Assembly: GCF_900187855.1 (NCBI RefSeq)
Contig: NZ_FYEG01000003.1
Span: forward strand, 124,001-188,000
Direction: 5' to 3'
DNA: 64,000 bases
Source of the DNA: Actinomyces minihominis
GTDB lineage: Bacteria > Actinomycetota > Actinomycetes > Actinomycetales > Actinomycetaceae
The notes below the pieces were generated by a model, which saw nothing but the letters and a program-made list of their open reading frames with translations, was not told the origin of the DNA and searched no databases. This document shows, in pieces, positions 9,587 to 17,671 of the stretch (position 1 is the stretch's first letter; each line of letters begins with the position of its first letter). The translations under genes were made by a program, and so were the position numbers.

Positions 9587-10213
9587 TTAGTCCAGTGTGC
9601 CCGCCGCGGCCTGCCGAGCGCTCTCATCCAGTTCGCGTGCGGTGTCCAGCAGGGCCTGGGGGCGACGGGTCACGGTGTGCGCGAGCAGGTGACTGTCCTC
9701 TTCGATCCAGCTGGGACCAAAGCGCACCCCCATGGCCATGACACGCATGGCCTGGGCTGTGGCAGCAAAGACGGGAGCCAGATCATCCTCGTTGGCGTAG
9801 CCAGCCAGCACGCCCTCGATACCCCGAATCACCTCGGAGAGAGGTGGCTGCACATCGGCATCCAAACCCTTCTCTCGCATCGCCTCAACACCCTCGTGGT
9901 AGCGCTCCTCGATCACCTCGGGGTTCATCTGGTGCCACTGCCACAGCAGGTAGACGCGCCAGAGAGCTCCGGGCAGCGTGAACTCGGGTGAGCGCGCCCA
10001 GGCGGCGGCGATAATATCAACACCTTCGGAGCGAACCGAGGACTGCAGTTGGGCTACTGCCTTTTCATCAAAGTCTCCGCTGGTCACACCCAGCAGGGCC
10101 CAGGCGGTGGTGTGGGCAATCTCGGACTCAGCTGCCGGATCCTCGTCCCCGACAATCATTTCCGCATCAGCTTGCTCCAGTGACGCGGGACGACGGAATG
10201 ACCTTTCAGACAT
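9587..10213 (-). CDS. Conserved hypothetical protein upstream of ppk1
   Basis: 208 residues from the ATG at 10213, chosen because GAGGAGG lies seven bases upstream. I do not recognise the family. It is soluble, rich in Ala, Glu and Trp (AAAWARSPEFTLPGALW, LLWQWHQMNPEVIEERY) and predicted largely helical, with no signal peptide or membrane segment. It ends 61 bases before ppk1 in the same direction, so cotranscription with ppk1 and the Nudix gene is likely. The helical bundle with conserved Trp is reminiscent of small regulatory or chaperone-like proteins, but no function can be assigned. Confidence 0.75.
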   Translation of the reverse strand: MSERSFRRPASLEQADAEMIVGDEDPAAESEIAHTTAWALLGVTSGDFDEKAVAQLQSSVRSEGVDIIAAAWARSPEFTLPGALWRVYLLWQWHQMNPEVIEERYHEGVEAMREKGLDADVQPPLSEVIRGIEGVLAGYANEDDLAPVFAATAQAMRVMAMGVRFGPSWIEEDSHLLAHTVTRRPQALLDTARELDESARQAAAGTLD

Positions 10214-10325
10214 GGGCTTCCTCCTCAAAATCGTGGGTACTGGATATCTTGGTGGGTAAACCGCGGGACATCTTCGTAGCCTGAGACTCTTTACTCTAGG
10301 GCCCTAATTCTACGGTACCGCAGGG

Positions 10326-11033
10326 CTAATTGCTTCTGGTCAGAGAACGTACTGCGGCAACAGTTTCCTCTACAACCTGCTCTGAGGTGCCGGTTTTGCC
10401 AGACCTCGGAGCACGGAAATGCACTTCGCTCAAACCAGCAGACCTGATGACCTGAGCGATGTTGTGGGCACGCAGCCCCCCGGAACCGATCACAGCCAGG
10501 TCCGGTTGCGCGTTCCTATAGGCTCCGAGGGCGGCCGGGTTTGCCAAGCCCGTTGTCGACCCTGCGCTAAGAATCCCCGTGTAACCAAGTTTAGAGAGTA
10601 GTCCGAGGGCGGCGGTGGGTTCGGCAAGTTCGTCAAACGCGCGGTGGAAAATCAGGCTGTGCTCCCCCGCGGCTTCCCGCCAGCGCTGTGCGCCAGCCTG
10701 GTTAATGACGGCACCATCGGGTCCCCGCTCTAGGCCACCGACGACGAACCCCAGGGGGACCTCAGCTCCCGAGAACGTCCTCCTGATTTGCTCAATCAGT
10801 CTCGCCTGCTCCTCGACCTCGTCCTCGGACAGAAAGAAGCTCTCCCGGTTCTCCCGCACCAGGACCCGCACGCCGTGGGTTGGCGCGACCGCAAGCGCCT
10901 TTCCAATCGACTCCAGGGAGGGAGTCAAGCCCCCGACGTCCAGTTCGCGGCAAAGCTCGACACGGTCGGCACCCTTCCTACCTGCGATCTCTACCCCGGC
11001 GACGTCATCTACACAGACCTCGATGATCACCAC
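10326..11033 (-). CDS. cutC: CutC family protein (copper homeostasis-like TIM barrel)
   Basis: 235 residues. The N-terminal part IEVCVDDVAGVEIAGRKGADRVELC, then RELDVGGLTPS, and the central LIFHRAFDE motif, are classic CutC signatures of a small TIM barrel. Early E. coli work linked CutC to copper tolerance, but that role is disputed and the biochemical reaction is unknown. It runs in the same direction as the upstream ppk1 unit but is separated by about 110 bases, so it is probably a separate gene. No copper transport or sensing genes are nearby. Confidence 0.92.
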   Translation of the reverse strand: MVIIEVCVDDVAGVEIAGRKGADRVELCRELDVGGLTPSLESIGKALAVAPTHGVRVLVRENRESFFLSEDEVEEQARLIEQIRRTFSGAEVPLGFVVGGLERGPDGAVINQAGAQRWREAAGEHSLIFHRAFDELAEPTAALGLLSKLGYTGILSAGSTTGLANPAALGAYRNAQPDLAVIGSGGLRAHNIAQVIRSAGLSEVHFRAPRSGKTGTSEQVVEETVAAVRSLTRSN

Positions 11034-11116
11034 GACCGCCTCTCTTCAACGATCCTCCACGCTAGCCGAGATTCACGTATGGTCGGAAGGGTCGGCAAAA
11101 ACTTCGAGAAAGAGGC

Positions 11117-11764
11117 ATGGCGTTGGCACTGAAGGGTAAAGAAGTCTCGACGGCACGGGTCATCAACATTGTGCTGACGTGCATCACACTGGTCCTGTTG
11201 ATAGTCATCATCTGGATTGATGTCACCTCCTCCGTGTGGCAGGAAACGGTGATCCTCTCCGGCGTCGCAGCTGGTTTCGTAACCTTCCTTTTCACCGCCC
11301 TGTTTCTAGAACGTGCCCTTGCTCGGCGCGAACACCTCAAGTGGGCTCCCGTCACCCTGCTGGCCCTGGCCGATATCCTGCACACTGTCGCCGATGATAA
11401 GGAAAGCGATATTCACAGGGGGCAGGTTGTCGCACGCTCCCTGGCTCTCCCGACCTCAACGGATCCTGGGGTGCTGGACGATCTCCTCGTGAATGTGGTT
11501 CATGAGCGCGATGAGATTGCCGTGACGCTTTCCCGCTGGTCCCAGTTCTTGGCTTCGAGTGCCGATGTCCAGGTTCTCATGAACCACATCGCAGACCTGG
11601 CTATTCACCTGGATGTCGTTCGGGATCGCACGATCGAGGTCGAACGCGGTGAGTCCAACCTTGAGTCGCTGCGGGACGAGGTGGAGAACTACAACCAGAC
11701 CACCGTAAAGGTCATCGCAGAGATCCTCTCGATTCAGTCCCAGGTTCAGGCCGAGGCCGCCTAG
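11117..11764 (+). CDS. Membrane-anchored coiled-coil-like protein, unknown function
   Basis: 215 residues; family not recognised. Two hydrophobic segments are present near residues 17-36 (INIVLTCITLVLLIVIIWI) and 45-66 (TVILSGVAAGFVTFLFTALFL), then a long charged helical cytoplasmic domain (about residues 75-215) with heptad-like spacing. The ATG follows GAGAAAGAGG. The gene converges on regX3 with a four-base overlap: the sequence CTAG at 11761-11764 provides both stop codons. It lies in the phosphate locus, but nothing in the sequence proves a role there. Confidence 0.75.
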   Translation: MALALKGKEVSTARVINIVLTCITLVLLIVIIWIDVTSSVWQETVILSGVAAGFVTFLFTALFLERALARREHLKWAPVTLLALADILHTVADDKESDIHRGQVVARSLALPTSTDPGVLDDLLVNVVHERDEIAVTLSRWSQFLASSADVQVLMNHIADLAIHLDVVRDRTIEVERGESNLESLRDEVENYNQTTVKVIAEILSIQSQVQAEAA

Positions 11765-12459
11765 GCCTCTTCGAAGCGGTACCCCACTCCACGAACCGTG
11801 CTGATCAGCTTGGTCTCTGAGCCCTCCGGGGTGATCCGCTTCCGCAGTCTCTTAACGTGGACATCCAGGGTTCGCTGGTCACCGAAGAAGTCGGCCCCCC
11901 ACACCTGGTTGAGCAGGTGGGTGCGGGAGACTACCCGCCCACTGTTCCTCATCAGTTCCCTCAGCAGTTGGAACTCTTTGAGTGGCATCTCGACCTCGAC
12001 CCCACCCGCGGTCACGGTGTGGCGCCCGGAGTCGAGAACTACAGAACCGACCTCAAGAACCTCGTCCTCCGGGTCCTCAAAGTCGACCCCCGCGGGCCGT
12101 GACCGTCGCATCACCGAACGGATTCGAGCAATCAGCTCCCTGGAAGAGTACGGCTTGGTGACGTAATCGTCGGCGCCGACCTCTAGGCCGACGACCTTAT
12201 CAATCTCCGCTCCGCGCGCGGTGAGCATGATGATGGGAACATCGGAGGTGAGTCGCACCCGTTGACACACCTCAATCCCCGACATTTCCGGCAGCATGAC
12301 ATCAAGCAGGATGATGTCGGGCTCCTTACGGGAGAACTCCTTTAACGCAGAGAGTCCGTCGGACACCACCTTGACCTTGAAACCCTCCTCCTCAAGCAGG
12401 AATGACAGTGGCAGCGCAATCGCTGCCTCGTCCTCGACAAGAAGTAGGCGTTTTCTCAT
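11761..12459 (-). CDS. regX3: OmpR/PhoB-type response regulator (RegX3-like)
   Basis: 232 residues. The receiver domain has acidic residues LLVEDE (7-12), the phospho-acceptor Asp53 in IILLDVMLPEMSG, Thr in IIMLTARG and Lys in YVTKPYSSREL. The C-terminal winged helix (about 130-230) has the recognition region RTLDVHVKRLRKRI and VRGVGYRFEE. Paired with the kinase gene by a four-base overlap (12456-12459). Its likely targets include pstS, which has six GTTCA-type boxes in front. RegX3/PhoP proteins of actinobacteria activate high-affinity phosphate uptake on phosphate starvation. Confidence 0.92.
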   Translation of the reverse strand: MRKRLLLVEDEAAIALPLSFLLEEEGFKVKVVSDGLSALKEFSRKEPDIILLDVMLPEMSGIEVCQRVRLTSDVPIIMLTARGAEIDKVVGLEVGADDYVTKPYSSRELIARIRSVMRRSRPAGVDFEDPEDEVLEVGSVVLDSGRHTVTAGGVEVEMPLKEFQLLRELMRNSGRVVSRTHLLNQVWGADFFGDQRTLDVHVKRLRKRITPEGSETKLISTVRGVGYRFEEA

Positions 12460-13601
12460 GGGTGCTCCCCCTGTTCGGTCTCAGTCGACGCTACTGGAAC
12501 CGCCGGCATTGAGAAAGTGAAGGTTGCTCCAGCGCCCGGCTGAGAGATGACGGTAACGTCACCGCCCATGCGACGGGCCGTGTTGCGCGCGATGGACAGA
12601 CCCAGTCCGGTTCCCCCGGCTGAGCGATTGCGGGCCGGGTCAACCCGGAAGAAACGCTGAAAGACCTGCTGCTGCATGGCGGTTGGGATACCCTCTCCCA
12701 GATCGGTAACGGAGGCCGTTGCACACTCCCCCTGCCGCCGAACCTCAACTGTCACCGACGTGTGGGTAGGGGCGTAGCGAATCGCGTTCTCCACCAGGTT
12801 GCCAAGCGCCACCTCAAACTGCTGGCTGGTGTCCCAGGCCCGGAGCAGCTCACCCGCTGGGGTGTGAACCAGGGTGACACCAACCTGTTCGGCGAGGGCC
12901 GCGTGACCGGCAACCACCTCACGAACGGCCTCATCGACCTCGAAGGAATGCTGCTGAGCCGCATCATCAACGCCGTGGGTAGCGTGCTGCACCTCGGAGA
13001 GAAGAACTATGTCACGGGTGAGCGAGGTGAGACGACCGGCTTCTTCAACCAGGGACTGGGCGAACACCTCGGAACGGCTCCCCTGCTTTACGGTCTTGGC
13101 CAGCGCTTCTGCGAGTAGGGAGATGGCTGCGGCGGGAGTGTTCAACTCGTGGCTGGCATTCGCGATGAAGTCCTCGCGCAGGGCGGCGGTCTGGTAGCGC
13201 TCCATCTGGTCGATGATGATGGCCGCCACCTTCGGTCCGGGAAGTGGCATCAGATAGATGTCTTCGGGGTACTCGACACTGGCGGGACGCGAGGTGGCCT
13301 CCCCGGTGAGGAAGCTTTCCATCAGCGCCCGCTGGAACCACTCCTGTCTGGTCACCCGGCGAACTAGGCCCTGGCTTGCCTCGTAGGCCGGGTTGACATA
13401 GGTGCGCCGCATTGACTCGCCAAAAACCACCGCGGGCATCGGAATCGTAGCCAAGAGCGCCTCGGTGGTGGGATCCAGCTTCTCCCGTGTCGGGGGTACC
13501 CTCTCGAGGCGCCGCATAGTCAGGATGACCAGGCCTGCCGTAGCGAGCAGGGAAAGGAAGACCCCGGCGGCGATCAACACCGCCATAAGCTGTCTATCCA
13601 T
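12456..13601 (-). CDS. senX3: Sensor histidine kinase (SenX3/PhoR-like)
   Basis: 381 residues. One N-terminal membrane segment (residues 6-28), a short juxtamembrane region, a PAS-like domain (about 45-140), then the HisKA dimerisation motif DFIANASHELNTPAAA with phospho-accepting His near residue 152, and the HATPase part with NLVENAIRYAP, DLGEGIP and GGTGLGLSIA boxes. The SenX3 type has little periplasmic sensor, fitting a kinase whose activity is governed by the Pst transporter and PhoU rather than by an external ligand. The gene diverges from pstS across 141 bases that hold the GTTCA operator array. Confidence 0.9.
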   Translation of the reverse strand: MDRQLMAVLIAAGVFLSLLATAGLVILTMRRLERVPPTREKLDPTTEALLATIPMPAVVFGESMRRTYVNPAYEASQGLVRRVTRQEWFQRALMESFLTGEATSRPASVEYPEDIYLMPLPGPKVAAIIIDQMERYQTAALREDFIANASHELNTPAAAISLLAEALAKTVKQGSRSEVFAQSLVEEAGRLTSLTRDIVLLSEVQHATHGVDDAAQQHSFEVDEAVREVVAGHAALAEQVGVTLVHTPAGELLRAWDTSQQFEVALGNLVENAIRYAPTHTSVTVEVRRQGECATASVTDLGEGIPTAMQQQVFQRFFRVDPARNRSAGGTGLGLSIARNTARRMGGDVTVISQPGAGATFTFSMPAVPVASTETEQGEHP

Positions 13602-13659
13602 GGGTCTATTTTAGGCCGCCAGCTTTTCTGAACCTTATCTGCGCCCACCATCAAGCAGA

Positions 13660-13720
13660 GTTCAGCAAATCTTCACCGTTCGTTCACACTCTGTTCACAT
13701 TGGTTCAAACCCAGGTTCAC
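13660..13720 (+). promoter_or_regulatory. Phosphate-box array (six GTTCA-type direct repeats)
   Basis: GTTCA-like pentamers begin at 13660, 13671 (CTTCA), 13682, 13693, 13703 and 13715; the first four are exactly 11 bases apart, and the last three gaps are 11, 10 and 12. Direct GTTCA(C) repeats of 11-base period are the PhoP/RegX3 binding pattern of actinobacteria. The array lies between senX3 and pstS, ending 23 bases before the pstS ATG, so it probably controls both. Basis is pattern matching only. Confidence 0.8.
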
Positions 13721-13742
13721 ACGGGGTCGAAACACTTGGAGC

Positions 13743-14864
13743 ATGAGCAAACGAAAGAATCTGCTTCGCGCCGCGGCCCTGGTCGCAGCCCTTCCCCTGG
13801 CCCTGGCTGGTTGCGCTGCCAATGAGCAGGCCACCCCCGACACTTCGACAGAAGGTGCTGAGTCTGGCGCCGTCTCCTCTGCCATCTCGGGGATCTACAG
13901 TGGCGCAGGCGCCTCTTCACAGGAAGCCGCACAGGCCTCCTGGGTGGCCGCCTTCCAAACCGCCAACCCGGATGTCACCATCAACTACAACCCGGTTGGT
14001 TCCGGTGCCGGTCGCAAGCAGTTCATCGAGGGGGCCGTGGCCTTCGCCGGCTCGGACTCCTACCTGTCCGAAGATGAACTGACCTCTACCTTCACCCCCT
14101 GCGCAGCTGACACCGATGTTCTCAGCCTGCCTGTTTACATTTCCCCGATCGCAGTTGCCTTCAACCTTGAGGGTGTCGATGCCCTCAACCTTGACGCCGA
14201 GACGATCGCAGCCATTTTCAAGGGTTCAATCACCTCGTGGAACGATGCTGCCATCGTTGCCCTGAACCCCGGTACCGAACTGCCGGAACAGCCGATCACG
14301 GTTGTCTACCGATCAGATGACTCGGGTACCACCAAGAACTTCGCGGCCTACCTGTCTGATAACGCGGACACCATCTGGGATGCCGAGCCTGAGGACAAGT
14401 TCCCCTACTCCTTTGCAGGAGCCGAAGGAGCACAGGGGACCTCGGGGGTAGTTCAGGCGATCTCCGCTGGAACCGGCACCATCGGCTACGCCGATGCCTC
14501 CAAGGTCGCCGACCTGGCGACCGTTGCCCTCAGGGTTGGCAATGAGTTCGTTCCCTACTCAGCCGCAGGTGCCGCAAAGGTGGTTGAGGTTTCCCCGGTC
14601 GTTGAGGGTCGCTCGACCCACGACATCGCCATCGACCTCGACCGCACCACCACCGAGTCGGGTTCATACCCACTGGTCCTTATCTCTTACCTGCTGGTGT
14701 GCCAGCAGTACGAGGACCCCGCCACAGCCGAGTTCATCAAGGCCTACGCGGGCTACATCGTCAGCCCCGAGGGACAGCAGGCCGCTGCGGCAGGTGCCGG
14801 TTCAGCCCCACTCTCGGAAGCCACCACCACCAAGGTAGTTGAGTCCATTGACAGTATTGGCTAA
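13743..14864 (+). CDS. pstS: Phosphate-binding lipoprotein PstS
   Basis: 373 residues. A signal peptide with a lipobox ending LALAGC (Cys near residue 23) anchors it outside the membrane. The mature domain is a type 2 periplasmic binding fold, with the phosphate-contacting loops SGAGASSQEAAQ near residue 60, VGSGAGRKQFIEG near residue 87, FAGSDSYLS, and RSDDSGTTKNFA near residue 194. It delivers phosphate to PstCA-PstB. It is the first gene of pstSCAB and starts 23 bases after the phosphate-box array. Its stop lies inside the pstC reading frame. Confidence 0.96.
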   Translation: MSKRKNLLRAAALVAALPLALAGCAANEQATPDTSTEGAESGAVSSAISGIYSGAGASSQEAAQASWVAAFQTANPDVTINYNPVGSGAGRKQFIEGAVAFAGSDSYLSEDELTSTFTPCAADTDVLSLPVYISPIAVAFNLEGVDALNLDAETIAAIFKGSITSWNDAAIVALNPGTELPEQPITVVYRSDDSGTTKNFAAYLSDNADTIWDAEPEDKFPYSFAGAEGAQGTSGVVQAISAGTGTIGYADASKVADLATVALRVGNEFVPYSAAGAAKVVEVSPVVEGRSTHDIAIDLDRTTTESGSYPLVLISYLLVCQQYEDPATAEFIKAYAGYIVSPEGQQAAAAGAGSAPLSEATTTKVVESIDSIG

Positions 14865-15819
14865 CGAAAATGCCAAGGTCGACCGCCCCAACCCGGGTTC
14901 CCATGCCTCCCATGTCTTTGCTGACAGGGCGTTCAAGGGACTCGCGGTGGGGGCGGGCGCCCTCATTCTGGCGATCCTCGGGTTCGTCACCGTCTTCCTG
15001 CTTGCCGAGGCCTGGCCGGCATTTATCGCGGGGGATGAGGTCGGAGGCGCGCAGCCCCAGAGCATCTGGCAGTACGTAGCCCCGTTCGCCTTCGGGACTC
15101 TCTGGGTGGCTCTGCTCGCCCTCATCCTGGCCACCCCGGTGGCCATCGGTGTCGCACTGTTCATCTCCCACTATGCGCCGCGCAAGCTGGCGACTCCCCT
15201 CGGCTACCTGGTGGACCTGCTGGCTGCGGTACCCTCCGTGGTTTTCGGCCTCTGGGGCATCCTGGTGCTGGCACCTCTGATGCAGCCGATCTACGTCTGG
15301 CTCAACAGGTACTTCGGATGGACTGCCTTCTTTGAGGGCCCCGTCTCCGGAACTGGACGAACCGTGCTCACCATCGCCATCGTCCTCGCCGTGATGATCC
15401 TTCCGATTATGACGGCGGTGTGCCGCGAGTTGTTCCTGCAAACTCCACCCCTCCAGGAGGAGGCCGCATTGGCTCTGGGAGCCACCCGCTGGGAGATGAT
15501 CCGCCTGGCAGTTCTTCCCGGCGCCCGCAGCGGAATCATCTCCGCCATGATGCTGGGCCTCGGCCGCGCTCTCGGTGAAACCATGGCCGTCGCCATGGTT
15601 CTCTCCCCCGCGGCGGTCATCTCATTCGCCCTCATCACCACCCAGAACCCGAACACCATTGCGGCCAACATCGCCCTCAACTTTCCGGAGGCTTTTGGCC
15701 TGCAGATCAACACCCTGATCGCCACCGGTTTGGTGCTCTTTGCGATCACGTTGGTCATCAACATCGGGGCCCGCTGGGCCATTTTGCGTCGGGCCCAGTT
15801 CTCAGGAGCAAACGCATGA
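14839..15819 (+). CDS. pstC: Phosphate ABC transporter permease PstC
   Basis: Inner-membrane permease with six predicted helices and the permease EAA-type loop (EEAALALGATRWEMIRLAVLPGA near residues 210-232). The start is unclear: TTG codons at 14839, 14848 and 14857 are in frame, all overlapping the pstS end by 8-26 bases, so pstS-pstC translation is coupled whichever is used. The 14839 start gives 326 residues. It dimerises with PstA. There is a four-base ATGA overlap with pstA. Confidence 0.93.
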   Translation: MSPLTVLANENAKVDRPNPGSHASHVFADRAFKGLAVGAGALILAILGFVTVFLLAEAWPAFIAGDEVGGAQPQSIWQYVAPFAFGTLWVALLALILATPVAIGVALFISHYAPRKLATPLGYLVDLLAAVPSVVFGLWGILVLAPLMQPIYVWLNRYFGWTAFFEGPVSGTGRTVLTIAIVLAVMILPIMTAVCRELFLQTPPLQEEAALALGATRWEMIRLAVLPGARSGIISAMMLGLGRALGETMAVAMVLSPAAVISFALITTQNPNTIAANIALNFPEAFGLQINTLIATGLVLFAITLVINIGARWAILRRAQFSGANA

Positions 15820-16859
15820 GTGAAGACATTCGTACCCCCAGGGGGACCTCGAAGACCGACCGTCCCTCGGAACTGGCGGCGGCGGGCCCCGCCATCCTCG
15901 CGGAGATCATTGCGCTGCCCGAGCTGGCACACGACTCTCACCGCAGCGTGCCCCTCCCCCCAGCGCCCTCCCCCTTCAAGACCGACAGGGCCGACCGCGA
16001 CCTTCGCGCGCGCCGACGAAAGAACCGTCTGGCGACCATCGCCGTCTACGGGACGTTCGTCCTCGCCATGATTCCGCTGGCATCCCTGGTCTTTACGGTC
16101 GTGTCGCGCGGCGCCGAACGCTTCGATACCACCTTCTTCACCAACTCGATGAGGAACATCGTCGGGGACGGCGGAGGCGCCCTGCACGCGCTGGTCGGAA
16201 CCCTGGAGATCACGGGCCTGGCGGCCCTCATTTCGGTTCCCATTGGCCTGATGACTGCAATCTATCTGGTTGAGTACGGGAGGGGCCGACTGGCGCGGGC
16301 CGTAACCTTCTTCGTGGATGTCATGACCGGCATTCCCTCGATTGTGGCCGGCCTCTTCGCCTATGCCCTCTTCCTGCTGGTGTTCGGGCCGGGTTCGCAA
16401 AATGGGGTGGCCGGGGCGATTGCGCTCTCCGTCCTCATGATCCCCGTAGTCGTTCGCTCCTGTGAAGAAATGCTGCGCCTAGTTCCGAACGAACTGCGTG
16501 AGGCCTCCCTTGCCCTCGGGGTCCCCCGCTGGCGCACCATCACCAAGGTCGTCCTCCCCACCTCAATGGCCGGCATCGCCACCGGTGTGATGCTGGCGGT
16601 GGCCCGCGTCATCGGTGAAACCGCCCCCCTGCTGGTCGCCGTGGGCTTCACCCAGTCGATGAACTACTCCCTGACCGACGGGCCGATAATGACGCTTCCG
16701 GTCTTCGTCTACAACTCCTACATGTCGCAGGGCGTGGATGCCGCCGCCTACGTCGACCGCGCCTGGACCGGCGCCCTCACCCTGATCCTCATTGTTATGG
16801 CCCTGAATCTGGTTGCACGCCTGATTGCTTCCCGTTTCAGGCCGAAAGGAAGCCGCTGA
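15816..16859 (+). CDS. pstA: Phosphate ABC transporter permease PstA
   Basis: 347 residues, about 50 longer than the family norm. The first 65 or so residues are polar and Pro/Arg-rich with no homology expected to permeases; six membrane helices follow from about residue 72. The EAA loop is [19 protein letters not shown] near residue 227. ATG overlaps the pstC stop by four bases. Together with PstC it forms the channel for phosphate delivered by PstS. The long N-terminal tail might contact regulatory partners, but that is speculation. Confidence 0.93.
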   Translation: MSEDIRTPRGTSKTDRPSELAAAGPAILAEIIALPELAHDSHRSVPLPPAPSPFKTDRADRDLRARRRKNRLATIAVYGTFVLAMIPLASLVFTVVSRGAERFDTTFFTNSMRNIVGDGGGALHALVGTLEITGLAALISVPIGLMTAIYLVEYGRGRLARAVTFFVDVMTGIPSIVAGLFAYALFLLVFGPGSQNGVAGAIALSVLMIPVVVRSCEEMLRLVPNELREASLALGVPRWRTITKVVLPTSMAGIATGVMLAVARVIGETAPLLVAVGFTQSMNYSLTDGPIMTLPVFVYNSYMSQGVDAAAYVDRAWTGALTLILIVMALNLVARLIASRFRPKGSR

Positions 16860-16861
16860 GC

Positions 16862-17641
16862 ATGGCTATGCAGATTGATACCCAGAACCTCAATGTCTAC
16901 TACGGTGACTTCCTCGCCGTAGAGGACGTCACCATGACCATTGCGCCGCGTTCGGTCACCGCCCTCATCGGGCCCTCCGGCTGCGGGAAGTCCACCTTTC
17001 TGCGCACCCTAAACCGTATGCACGAGGTCGTACCCGGCGGGCGCGTCGAAGGTACGGTCATGGTGAATGGCGAAGACCTCTACGGGGCGAAGGTCGACCC
17101 GGTGGATGTTCGGCGCAATGTGGGCATGGTGTTTCAGCGCCCCAATCCCTTCCCCACCATGTCGATCGCAGACAACGTTCTGGCGGGCGTGAAACTCAAT
17201 GGTGGACGACTCTCGAAGTCTGAGTCGGCGGCGATCGTCGAGAAGGCTCTGCGGGGAGCCAACCTCTGGGAAGAGGTCAAGGACCGCCTCGACAAACCCG
17301 GATCGTCCCTGTCGGGCGGACAGCAGCAACGCCTCTGCATTGCACGTGCGATTGCCGTGGAGCCCGAAGTGATCCTGATGGATGAGCCCTGCTCCGCCCT
17401 CGACCCCATCTCAACCCTGGCGATTGAAGACCTCATCGGTGAGTTGAAAGAGGACTACACCATCGTCATCGTCACACACAACATGCAGCAGGCAGCCCGA
17501 GTGTCAGACAAGACCGCCTTCTTCAACCTGGCGGGCGCGGGAAAGCCGGGCCGACTGGTGGAGTTTGATGACACCTCACGGGTCTTCTCAGCCCCGAAAC
17601 ACCAGGAGACAGCAGACTACGTCTCCGGCAGGTTCGGTTAG
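16862..17641 (+). CDS. pstB: Phosphate ABC transporter ATP-binding protein PstB
   Basis: 259 residues. Walker [12 protein letters not shown] near residue 39, Q-loop VFQRPNPFP, signature [14 protein letters not shown] near residue 153, Walker [14 protein letters not shown] near residue 173, and switch His in VTHNMQQ. It couples ATP hydrolysis to phosphate import and ends the pst operon. No phoU gene follows in this window, so PhoU must lie elsewhere or be replaced by the DUF47 protein. Confidence 0.97.
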   Translation: MAMQIDTQNLNVYYGDFLAVEDVTMTIAPRSVTALIGPSGCGKSTFLRTLNRMHEVVPGGRVEGTVMVNGEDLYGAKVDPVDVRRNVGMVFQRPNPFPTMSIADNVLAGVKLNGGRLSKSESAAIVEKALRGANLWEEVKDRLDKPGSSLSGGQQQRLCIARAIAVEPEVILMDEPCSALDPISTLAIEDLIGELKEDYTIVIVTHNMQQAARVSDKTAFFNLAGAGKPGRLVEFDDTSRVFSAPKHQETADYVSGRFG

Positions 17642-17669
17642 CCCCACGGCGGGGGCTAACCACCCCCGC
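17638..17669. terminator. Overlapping hairpins between pstB and the large PEPCK-like gene
   Basis: TTAGCCCC (17638-17645) pairs with GGGGCTAA (17652-17659), overlapping the pstB stop codon. A second stem, GCGGGGG (17649-17655) with CCCCCGC (17663-17669), is mutually exclusive with it. It sits between two convergent genes only 30 bases apart and may end both transcripts. There is no T-tract, so confidence is moderate. Confidence 0.5.
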
Positions 17670-17671
17670 TG

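Noticed and set aside
15291-16400. Long antisense frame over pstC/pstA
   Set aside because: High-GC shadow of real genes; composition has no protein-like hydrophobic pattern.
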